Assembly: GCA_964035545.1 (NCBI GenBank)
Contig: OZ037771.1
Location: forward strand, 3,304,128 to 3,368,127
Length of the DNA stretch: 64,000 bases
Source: Bugula neritina
Lineage: Eukaryota; Bryozoa; Gymnolaemata; Cheilostomatida; Bugulidae
Direction: 5' to 3'
In this document: piece by piece, positions 23,242 to 32,863 of the stretch
Position numbering within the stretch: position 1 is the first letter of the stretch
Layout of the letters: each line of letters starts with the position of its first letter
Position numbers and translations under genes: made by a program
The notes under the pieces: model-generated
The model's input: only the letters and a program-made list of their open reading frames with translations
Database searches by the model: none
Told to the model about the DNA's origin: nothing

Positions 23242-24032
23242 CTAGGTGACCATATGCACATCTGGCATACCAGATTTTTCTTGTTCTAGACGACGAACAC
23301 GTTTCCAAAAGTATTCAAGCCAGCCTAAAATTATATTAAACACTAAAAGCAGTTGGTCTTTATTGCAGCAGACATGATATTATCTTGGAAATTTAGAACC
23401 ATATTATTATATTGTAAACATTACAGCCATGTCTGACCAAACTCACCATTTGAAGCTTTAAAAGTGTGATAGCCCAACTGTTGTGCGACTTCTTTTGCTT
23501 TAGTTTGAATTCCAACTCCTGTTGGAGTTTTCCCGGACGCTTTAAATGCCCAGTACCAATCAAGTATAGCAGCATTAATTTCAGCGTATGCATTTGATTT
23601 TAAAAGTCTCTGTTTTTTAGTGATGAAAGGATTGGAAAACCTAAACCATTCAGCCATTATTTTGTGCTTATTCTGGACAATGTTAGTTATTGTAAATTTG
23701 CTTTGACCATACTGTAGGCACAGAGCTTTTATTGATACACCACTGTCGTGAAGCTGGCAGCATTGAAACTTTTGTTCTAATGATAGTACTGTTGAAGATG
23801 GCTTGGTGTATGTATCTTTCATTTTCAGAGATGACATAACTCTTGATTGTTCAAGTGTAGTGGCACTCATAGAATCACCAACTTTAGATTTCAAAGCAAT
23901 GTCCTGATTAGAAGACGAATCAGCTGATTTCATGCCAAACCAATTGATGGAGTTATCTTCATTCATAGTTCTTTCATGATGTAGTAAACCATCGCCATGT
24001 GTGCTCAAAGGTGACTCATGCGAATTAAAGCT
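23242..24032 (-). CDS. CENP-B/pogo-type DNA-binding module, two exons (C and D), no transposase domain
   Basis: Exon C (23447-24032) opens in phase 0 after ATTCACTGTAG; exon D (23242-23324) completes it through a phase-1 intron and ends in a stop; 222 codons. After an acidic Ser/Thr-rich stretch comes a psq/CENP-B N-type helix-turn-helix (LSLEQKFQCCQLHDSGVSIK, with YGQSKFTITNIVQNKHKI). A CENP-B/Tc5-type second HTH follows (INAAILDWYWAFKASGKTP, AKEVAQQLGYHTFKASNG, then GWLEYFWKRVRRLE across the splice). The DDE catalytic part of pogo/Tigger transposases is absent, so this is a domesticated DNA-binding remnant or module. The phase-0 start needs an upstream exon; the 29172 donor or exon A fits. 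Confidence 0.72.
23350..23363 (-). promoter_or_regulatory. Degenerate selector-like element between exons C and D
   Basis: The plus strand reads CAGTTGGTCTTTAT, matching the centre of the 24.2-kb element apart from a two-base deletion and losing the GACAG part. It lies about 275 bases upstream of the E2 acceptor. Confidence 0.35.
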
Positions 24033-24183
24033 CTACAGTGAATTAGTATGCCAGGTTGTTTATATAGAACTAATTTCGATATGCCCACTATAGAGGCTGT
24101 TTTGATGCCAAGAAAATAGGGAGGGGTGCTTTGTGATACATGTGATTCACAATAATCTAGTTAACACTGTTTTATAATTTCAC

Positions 24184-24216
24184 CACCTGTCTATAAAGAC
24201 CAAAACTGATTTCGCA
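24184..24216 (-). promoter_or_regulatory. Docking-like intronic element (single inverted copy)
   Basis: In the transcript sense (minus strand) it reads TGCGAAATCAGTTTTGGTCT followed by TTATAGACAGGTG, 33 bases. All other copies of this word in the array are in the opposite orientation. It can therefore pair with the elements upstream of E3, E4, E5 and E6 through its second half and with those upstream of E8 and E9 through its first half. It lies in the intron before exon C. The orientation and pairing are read from sequence; a role in choosing exons is inference by analogy with arthropod Dscam. Confidence 0.55.
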
Positions 24217-24407
24217 TTTTATGTTAAATGAAAACATGAAGGTTAGATTGATATTGAAAATTATATGAACTTGACTACCCATAGATTTACAATCGTTTGT
24301 AAATCTATAAGTTAAAAAACAGCTCGTAATTATTTGAAATATACAAGGATAATTCATTGCCATACCATGGCTTTAAAATAAAAATGTAACCAAGTCATAG
24401 ATAGTTC

Positions 24408-24424
24408 GCATAGTTTATACCACA
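24408..24424. repeat. 17-bp inverted repeat, right partner in the transcript
   Basis: The plus strand reads GCATAGTTTATACCACA; its exact reverse complement is at 25615-25631. The pair brackets exons A and B. Confidence 0.6.
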
Positions 24425-24632
24425 TCCAGCGTCATTTGCAATGTTGTGCCGGACATATAACTACATTTCTTAATAAAAAAAACACGCTACATTTTCAAAG
24501 CGACCGCAGAGTAATTGGCAAATTTATTATTTACAATTTTATTACAAAAAAAGATGTGAAAGTACATTAAAATATTTATTACAAAAATGAGGACTAGAAA
24601 ATCTGAAAAGCCATCCAAAAAGGCAATTGAAA

Positions 24633-24998
24633 TCAAAATACATAACTCTTCTTTTGCTTCCCAATTAAAAGTGGCCATAGCAATTGAAACCACCGAAGAT
24701 GAGATTTACTAGTGAAAGAAGCATCCAGCTCAGATCCACTTTGCGATTTCACTGCTCGGTTTACAATTCGAAGACAGTACTTAAACTTGTTACGTATTCT
24801 GTCCAGGCATTGGTGAGGACTATGTGGATGCTTGAGTAAGAATTCTTTAAGAACAGATTCATATGTTTGAGTAGTTCCAGTATAGTTTACTTCTGTTATA
24901 AGTTTCTTTCGATAAGCCTCATTAGATGTTATGATTGAGACCAAATCATTGACTTCTTCTAGCGACCAAGAAAGCTTTTGACATAGCTCCATATCAAT
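24633..24998 (-). CDS. SANT/Myb-like DNA-binding terminal exon (B)
   Basis: The acceptor ACATGAAATTCTAG opens phase 0 (IDMELCQKLSWSLEEVNDLV); 121 residues to a stop. The W-S-x-E-E-V start, YESVLKEFLLKHPHS and QCLDRIRNKFKYCLRIVNRA give the three-helix pattern of trihelix/Myb-SANT domains often found in domesticated transposon proteins. A reverse AATAAA at 24575-24580 supports this as a true last exon. It joins in phase 0 to exon A (25468-25593), giving a 163-residue product if A supplies the start, or it could follow the 29172 donor. DNA binding is inferred from the fold. Confidence 0.68.
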   Translation of the reverse strand: MDMELCQKLSWSLEEVNDLVSIITSNEAYRKKLITEVNYTGTTQTYESVLKEFLLKHPHSPHQCLDRIRNKFKYCLRIVNRAVKSQSGSELDASFTSKSHLRWFQLLWPLLIGKQKKSYVF

Positions 24999-25467
24999 CT
25001 AGAATTTCATGTAGATGGTTTATAAACGCATATCACCAAGCAACAGATTATGAGCTTACCATACAAAATCTCAGTAAAACAAAAAACATGTTCATTACGA
25101 GTTAGTTAGCTTGAAATACAAATTTGAACAAGTTTGAAAAACCATTATCAAACTCTATGCAACATAGGACAAAAAGCACAGTTGAGTGGACAGACAACTG
25201 CCTAACAGTGAACCTTTTCACAAATATTTTTATATTCAAAAATTTGTGCTTTACTGTTTGACTAAGTTGCAGTCAGCATATACATAGACAATGGATGCAT
25301 AAGCACAGTAATAGCTATAAACAAGTAATATAGTCTGGAAAACATGGCATAGAAAAAGTTTGGAGCACTTTGGCACACATGCTGATACAAATTATAAAAG
25401 TTTCAATTGAAAATTTTACCAAATTCCTAAATTCGATTGACAAGACTATGGCTAAAAATCTACTTAC

Positions 25468-25593
25468 TTTGTGTACCAAATCTTGAGCATATCCCAGCAC
25501 AGTTCTTGAATGGTTAAGCACCATTTCATGGAAGTCCAAGTATTTGTAGACTATGCAGTATATACAGTATAGCTTTGCCATCGCGAAATTCAT
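25468..25593 (-). CDS. Exon A: phase-0 first or cassette exon before the SANT exon
   Basis: ATG at 25593 opens MNFAMAKLYCIYCIVYKYLD and the exon ends DLVHK before a strong donor GTAAGTAG, in phase 0, 42 codons. The frame also stays open upstream to an acceptor-like CACCCTAG at about 25609, so it could be a symmetric internal exon. Because its donor is phase 0, it can legally join to every array exon downstream. Tyr/Cys-rich; no domain recognised. Confidence 0.55.
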
Positions 25594-25614
25594 TTTGGGC
25601 GAAAACGACTAGGG

Positions 25615-25631
25615 TGTGGTATAAACTATGC
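25615..25631. repeat. 17-bp inverted repeat, left partner in the transcript
   Basis: The plus strand reads TGTGGTATAAACTATGC, the exact reverse complement of 24408-24424. It lies just upstream of exon A on the transcript. Confidence 0.6.
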
Positions 25632-25985
25632 TCGTTAAACAGTTGTCTGCCCATTAACAGACTGCTGCCCAGCCTTTGAGCTCTAAGTATTGCCAAAACA
25701 AACTATAGTTAGCATAGTTACTATAGCTGAAAATAGTACTGGCATTCCAATATTCAAAAATACTTTACACAATGGGGGACATTGTCTAGAGCATAGCTCA
25801 GAAGTAATGCCTACACTGCAGAAAATGAAGAGAGAGCAAGCATAAGAAATTGGGTAGTAAGAAATTATTTGTGGTAATATTGTTCTGGTGATCTTAATTT
25901 CTGGTAAACTTGAAGTCAACCATTTAATACTACATTCAGGTTTATTAGGTGAAAAATATGTAAAAAGTTCATTTTATAAAAAAAA

Positions 25986-26294
25986 CTACTGTAAACATCG
26001 AACACAAAACTCATTTAAGTCATCATGTAGACGGAATAAGATTTGTCCTTTTTGACCTTTTCGTATGGTACCGAAACCTGCACCAGTCATGCAGAGTAAA
26101 AACTGTAATGATCTGTTTCTTTTATGTTTCCCTTGACCATCCCGAGGACAGAACTTTCCCACGGTGAGGTCTCTTAGAGTCAATTCTCTACCCATATTTT
26201 CTAAACTTCTTGCTTTGTTCACAATTCGCTTCACGTGGGCTTTATACTTGCCAAATAAATCATCTTTTAGAAAATCTCCAAAATCTTCATTAAC
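25986..26294 (-). CDS. Alternative-type terminal exon E1, winged-helix-like domain
   Basis: The acceptor TTGCACATTTTCTTAG opens phase 0 (VNEDFGDFLKDDLFGKYKAH); 102 residues to a stop. Core: HVKRIVNKARS, ELTLRDLTVGKFCPRD, then SLQFLLCMTGAGFGTIRKGQ and LFRLHDDLNEFC. It is most like E8/E9 in layout but diverged. A reverse AATAAA at 25941-25946 follows the stop. It lies upstream of exon A, so its 5' partner must be further upstream; the phase-0 donor at 29172 is the candidate I see. Confidence 0.65.
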   Translation of the reverse strand, partial: VNEDFGDFLKDDLFGKYKAHVKRIVNKARSLENMGRELTLRDLTVGKFCPRDGQGKHKRNRSLQFLLCMTGAGFGTIRKGQKGQILFRLHDDLNEFCVRCLQ

Positions 26295-28536
26295 CTAAGA
26301 AAATGTGCAACTTGAATATAGTCAGAAACATCAATTTCATAATGAAACATGGATAAACTTGACTTCTGGATACAAGCCTACTATTGGTATAACTTAAACG
26401 AATCAGGCGACGTATTAGTTTTATAACTTATAACTTACACTAAACATGCAACAGTACTATTACCATGGCTTACATTGAGAGCAGATTGAATATTCACTAT
26501 CTAATTGCACAACATTATTGAGTCAAGGTAGAGTCATGAAAGCATAAAGATCAACTTCCAATCAATCCAAAATTATATTACTAAAAACTTTTGGCACAAA
26601 CATTTACCATTATTGTACAACAAGCAGGGAACAATAAATCATCTGCCCAATTATTTCACCCAGAACAAATTCAAATGTTGACTTTTCATAACAAAAACAT
26701 TCTTTTCATATGCTAATTAATTGACTGATGGATGATAAATTTTACTGTATCAATTAAAATTTACAATGTTTCTAGGTTAAATCAAAATCACTCTACAATT
26801 GATATTACAACAACTACACCACTTTAAAACTGCCTTTGGAAATTGCATTGCAAAGAGTTGCCAACACAAGGAAAGCATGTCACCATCTGAAATAGACTTT
26901 TATCACAGTGAAATATTAAAGGGTATATGCCCCCCCCCCCCCCCCCCCGTAAAATTGCTGACAGTTTGAAGAAAGCTATCAGTGGTCTCAACTTTCTATT
27001 TATTAATAAAAATTGAGATTCCTACATGGATTAGAGTATTGACTTGACGCTCAACAACTTTGCATTGTTCTCGAGGAAAGGTTAGCAAGTTTTCGCCAAC
27101 AGCTAGAGTAATTGTTGGGCACCAGAACGTATTACATGAGAAGCAATAATACATTGCATAGAGGAACACAACTCCTTAGGCAAGCAGGCAGTTTCACAAA
27201 TTCATCCGAATTGAACAAACATTTTCAGTTATAGACTTTAAAGCTGCTGATAAGATGCATATAGTAAGTGCCTATCTACCCTATCTAATACATAAGTTGC
27301 CCATCCTATTCCAAGTGACAGATTCTTACAGAAGCCATCAATTACAATATTTAAAGTAATTTAATATAATGTATACACACAGCTGTACATAAACAAATAG
27401 ACCCACACAAATAAAACCACAACTAATCAACAGTGTAATCATACATACAGCCATTACCATTCATATTTTCCTTACCTGATCCAACAGCAGCCACCAGCTT
27501 TGAGTATTCCAAGTTTTTCCACCAGTTATCACATTTCCTCAATATTTTTTGCAGTCAACCCACGGTTTCACTAGCAACTAGTGTTTATTAGCAGCAACAA
27601 CTTCAGTGTTTCCAAATATGTCACAGACTCTGCTTGAGATCATTTACTTTGAAATGTTCATATTGCAGGTACAAATAATAACACTATTGAAATACACAAG
27701 TAAAAATAGCATCTTGTAAATTGATGAGTAATATGAAAAAACATCCACTAGCAATAAGACGAAAAGCCACAAAACCTTAGGGGAACTTCACTACTACTAC
27801 TAACAGAAATCTCAATCTTATCACAAACATAAAAAAATGCTATATAAAAATCATGAATAAGAATTTGTCCACTCTTTAATACACTGAGCAGTAGTTCATC
27901 CCCACAGCAGTTAGCAGGTGAACGTATAAGAAGTTGAGACCACCGATTTCCTATGTTATGCTGTCTAGGTTACTTGAGTGTTAAGTGAAGGCAGTTATAT
28001 TGCCCACGCAGTGAAGAAGATGGCATTTAGAGACAGTTTAGATGCAGTATGAGGAGACATTGCACAGTGAAAACGCGAGAGTATATCCTGGGTAACACCG
28101 AAGTGGTACTCTATGAATATTGGAATGCCAACACAGCATTTTCACACTAACAGTGAAGTGGCCAGCAGCACTGGTGGTAGAAGAACTAGAAAGTCAAAGC
28201 ACTTTCTCATTTTTTAATTGAGAAAACTTCCTCAATTTGAAGAAGTGAAAATGAGTTTCTAGTACTTTTAACCACAAACTGCAGAAATCACACTGACTTG
28301 CTAGAGATGATGAGCTACGAATATGTATATTATATATTTTTAGAGCGAACAATCAAAACAAATAAATATATTAAATTTGATTTCAGGTTTCAATGGAAAA
28401 ATATTAAAAATCTGTGAGTCGGTATAAGTTTATACAATGTTTTGATTGGCGGTCATTAAATTATCAACTTCATATTACAAATCATGATATAAAAACCAGT
28501 CTGCCTGATTGACGACATAAGTGGCTAGCTAAGCGG
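26295..28536. other. Long non-coding stretch within the array
   Basis: I see no exon I can support. A poly-C run fills about 26931-26948. A short open segment near 27474-27530 (minus) ends in a good GTAAGG donor (LRKCDNWWKNLEYSKLVAAV) but has no clear acceptor or start, so it is left unannotated. Confidence 0.45.
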
Positions 28537-31225
28537 TTACCCTATATCCTTCGAGTTAGTGAGTGTTTTTATGGTAGGTTTTGACCATACTCGGGTGGAC
28601 ACGATGGTAACACCGTGCTGACGCTTCAAGTGATTTATCATGTTACTTGTATTACCACCAGTGGACTTAATAACTTGTCTACAAGCTCTACAGACTGTAA
28701 AATCTCTGGAATTCTCCACAGACCCTTCTGCCAAAGTTTCAAAATATTTCCAAACCTCACTTCTAAAAGGGCGCGGAACTGTTTTATGCAGCTGAGTTGC
28801 TGGATTGGTGAGGTTACAAGAGTTCCGACTCTGAAAAGACCAGATTCACGCGTCAACGAGCTGAGAAAGCAAATTCTCTTCACATCGGCTCATAACCTTC
28901 CTTGCAGGACTAAACACAGAACTCGTGCTTCCACATTGGTCGGGTATGCAAATTAACCTTCATTTGAGTAGCGAAAAGAAACACCACAAGTTTTTGTTGT
29001 CTTTTTTTTAGAAAAAAGGGGAATAAGGAATCTGAGGCCTCTCGAAGTCAGTGTGATTTGATAAGCATTGCAATGTGTAGCAACTTGAACCTTCAGAAAA
29101 TGCTCAGCCAGTTGGTGAACGTTCAAATTGTCACACGTTCCAATTTAAGAAAGAATGACATAAACACAAACCTTTTGGCTAGACTGGCTAGGAGTAGGTT
29201 GAGAGTGGAACTGTGGACGATATATATGCTGATTGGGAGTCATACTGGGATAAGTCGACGAGATTGGCCCTGTGGGTATCTTTATTCCTGACAGCGGGCC
29301 CATAACAAAGTCTGGCCGTGACGGTGTTTCCTTTTTATACATGTGCTGCGGTGTGGAGGTGGTGGGAAGCGGGTTGATTGATTGTGAGGGTGTCATGGTT
29401 TGACTGTTGAATATGTTCATCATGGAGTCGATACTGGGGTCAGAGGGAGGAAAAACTACATCTACAAATGAAAGCATAAAAAGTGTATCAATTGTATGCA
29501 GCTTGGCTAAGGTTTACGATGAGCAAAGGTGTTAGCAATCATACATTAAAGAAACAGTAACATCAAAAGCTGTTGGGGAGCATCGTAAATAATTCTAAGA
29601 ATTAGAAAAACCTGGCGAAAGCAATGGAAGACCTACTAACCGGGCAATACATTCATATCCAGTTCTTTGTTGCGACTTGCACCATCTTGTTCCCCGACTT
29701 CCACCTTGATCTCTAGAATATCTGGGTCAAACTCGAATGGCTGTTGTTCAGTTGGGTCGTCCGAAGGTCGTTGTTCTGATTCCGAGTCTCGTTCCGTCTC
29801 AGGTTCATCCTACAGCAGAATGTAAGAGAAATACAGAAATTGGACGTTGTTTGGTTGTATGCAGTACCGACAGCCACATGAAGAAGTAAAGTGCTTGCGG
29901 TAACTCACCTTATTGGGTACATCTTCAAAGTCGAGTCCAGAGGGAGTTTCCGAGTCCTTATCAACAACAGGGGGGATATCAATGTAGCCCGGGCTGGCCA
30001 TCTCAGAGTCAAACTCCAAGCTAGCCGGCTCCATCGACACTATGTTAGAGTCCGCAGGATTGGTCTAATAAACAGGAAGTAAAAGAAGACTAACCAGACA
30101 TGTCTTACTAGACTCTAGAAAGAAAGACATGATGAAATGGCAAAGTTAAAAAATAGAACACAGCAGATAGAAATATTTATGATATCACATCATATGACTC
30201 ATGGTAATTATTTTTTGAAAACCAACTTTTGTTTCAACAGATTACTAGTCGAAAACTAAAGTAATGAGAGTCAAGGGTTTTAATTTAGTGCTAAACATGT
30301 CTGAAACAACAACATACAGCAGTCGATGTCATTATACAAAGGCGATGTGCTTACAGTGAGTGTAGGCATGCTGGAGGTAGCCACAGGTGTGGAAGTATTG
30401 TTTGATGAGGCTTGACTAGATGTTGGATTGCTGAGAGAAAAACCCGCCTTTAAGGGGGGCGGCACAGGAGGCGCCGAGAGTAGCACAGCCGACTGTGAGT
30501 CTGGATCTGAATCTACAAAGGAAAGACATGTATTTAAATCTGATAGGCTTTAAACTCCAAGAAAATGTTCACCTGGGAACACATACAGGTTAGCAGATAA
30601 TGGTGAGCACTTGACAGTACCTTCATTACGTGGGTGAGTGGTGCTAGAAACCCGTTTCGGTGCATTGACTTTACGCTTCTTGGTGTGAGATCTGAAATCT
30701 TGAGACATTATGCAGATGTGTTTGTGGTGCTCCATCTCGTGTGAGTAGAAGGCTTTATACTGACACTTATCACACTCAAAGTACCAGCTGAGTTTCTGAA
30801 TATAGCCGTCATGTGGCAGAGTCATGTCAGTGTGTTTGTGTCCATTAGGGTGCATCGACTCGACTATCTGTTGAAGAATATGACGCAGGGCTATCGAGAG
30901 GTTATGCTCTCCTGCAGTGTGCTACAAAAGAGGTAAAATGACAGTCGAAGAAAGGTATGTAGAGGCATGCTGATTAGATGAACTATAATTTCATTTCATT
31001 TCTACCAGAAACGTAAGCAAAACACATGTAATTATTACTACAATAACTTGTACTAGTTTTAAATACAGATGTGTGGGCTTGCATAAAACTAACAGAGAAC
31101 ATTATCGCATTGTTTTCATATTCAATAAAAAAAAATACATGAATTCTATCAAGTAACCAGAAGCTACTATAAAATATCACACCAGTTTTTATAGACATAC
31201 AAAAGGAAAAACTTACCACAACCAT
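28537..31225 (-). CDS. Zinc-finger protein with a C-terminal BED finger; shared N-terminal module of the array
   Basis: Exons, minus strand: 31217-31225 (only Met-Val-Val), 30573-30921, 30355-30512, 29909-30064, 29641-29809, 29172-29461 and 28537-28830; 474 residues, all phases consistent. Exon 2 holds a Cys2His2-like finger (FECDKCQYKAFYSHEMEHH) followed by a basic patch KKRKV that could be a nuclear localisation signal. The middle (exons 3-6) is low-complexity, Pro/Ser/Thr- and acid-rich, as in transcriptional regulators. The last exon is a BED finger (SEVWKYFETLAEG, CRACRQ, NTSNMINHLKRQH). Exon 6 ends in phase 0 at a GTTTGT donor, so any array exon downstream could replace the BED exon. 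Joining BED to the N-terminal module is my inference. Confidence 0.65.
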
Positions 31226-32863
31226 CTTTGCTGTGTGGGGAATGTATTATTTGGAAGTCAAAAGCTGAAAGAATATAAAAGTAACTCAAAAGCCTGTTTT
31301 ACATGTTATAAAACAAATAAAAGAACAGGTATAAAATTATAGCAATCCACACCAGATTTTGCATAAATAGAAGACAATTGCAATGATAAAACTAATATGC
31401 ACAACATTACCAAAAAGGAGAGAAAACTATAAGACAAACTGAGTTGCATAAATACTTGTTGGAGAAAAGACGTGAATAAATACGATGCAAATGAATTAAA
31501 ATTCAGATAGCTCATCGTGGTTTGATTATTACAGCACTAAGCAATTGGGCGCTTGAAATTCAAATAGAATGCTATTTTTTACTTGGGAAGATTTATCAAT
31601 ATTATTATTCTCAGCTATGTCTAAATTTCTGCAATTTTAATGCAGGTTTCTCTTAAATCAAAATTTAAAAAAATTATTTACATCAATAATATTAAATTTA
31701 ATATAATTAAAATTATAAATATATTCAATTTACCTATTTATATTGATATTCATATTGACTCGTCAACCTCAACCTGGGGAAAAAATAAGATCAGTTTTAG
31801 TTTAACTTTAAGTTTAAGACTGAGATTGGGAATAAAACTTCAATTTAAATTTGAAGTAAAAATTCAAGCTCATAACTAATAGTAATACTATTAGTATTAT
31901 TCTTTAAGTTTAACTTCAAGTATTAGTATTACATTTTGATTTACTGTTACACTTACTGTTAGTTACTAGTAATACTAATATTTAATTGTATATTCATACT
32001 CGCAGTCAGTGTCACTTCATCATGATTAGAATAAAATATATAAATGACAAATATGTAACAACATGGCGCAGCCGCAACAGTTTTAGCTACTTAATAAACT
32101 TGCCTTAATATTTAACAAAACATATACTATAAGAATACTTGTGTACGACTCATTGAATAAATTCTACGAGAACCGACTTCGCCACGGTAAATTGAACGCT
32201 TTTGCACCTACAGGAAATACGGGCACTTGTTGCAGGGCGTAAATGTGTCAAATTACATTCAAATGAGTAGATAACTCTGAAACCTACCGATAAATCAAGT
32301 GATGATAGTTTAACAATTGTGTTACTAAGCTGGAAGGAGAGTTGCTAGACTACATAGACTTGGCTAAATAAAATCTGTACTGTCTACATGCATATTTTAT
32401 AGTTCAAAATGTATTACTTTAGCTGTCTTAATGAAGACTTTAGCTCTCTTAAAAAAGAACAACTTGAATTCAAAAGATGTGTGAATTCAGTCTATAACTA
32501 TTGCCAGCATAATATAATGATATATCATGCATTTAGGGCTAACCCCAATCATCAAATGCTGTGCTTTTCAAGTATAACTGCCAAATTAAAATACAAAAAT
32601 TTTATTAGAACTATATCAGAAAGCAGTGCATTGACAGTACAGTTCAGAACTGTATCTCAAAAGACAAAGACTCAACATACTATGAGAATAAACAAGATCA
32701 ACTAGTTTTATATTACAACAAAATGTTAAAATTATACACAAAACAAGATAGCTTCCGTAGCAGCCAGATACACATATTTGGCCTTGACCTTGGCCCAAAG
32801 AGTAGAGGGTGTGACAACAGCAGGTGAAGTGATATATGCATGTGATATGGCTGTTGGTGCCGT
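31226..32863. other. Intergenic region between the zinc-finger gene and the ADAR 3' end
   Basis: It holds the promoter of the minus-strand zinc-finger gene on the left and the ADAR 3' flank on the right, where a reverse AATAAA lies near 32598. Bases 31,660-31,990 are a degenerate AT-rich repeat (TAATAGTAATACTATTAGTA and TTTAAGTTTAAG words). No gene is seen. Confidence 0.5.

Noticed and set aside
26931-26948. Poly-C run (also one near 1499-1512)
   Set aside because: Homopolymers of this kind may be assembly or sequencing artefacts; no function is inferred.
27474-27535. Possible minus-strand exon ending in GTAAGG (KCDNWWKNLEYSK)
   Set aside because: Good donor and plausible composition but no acceptor or start codon upstream; kept out of the gene models.
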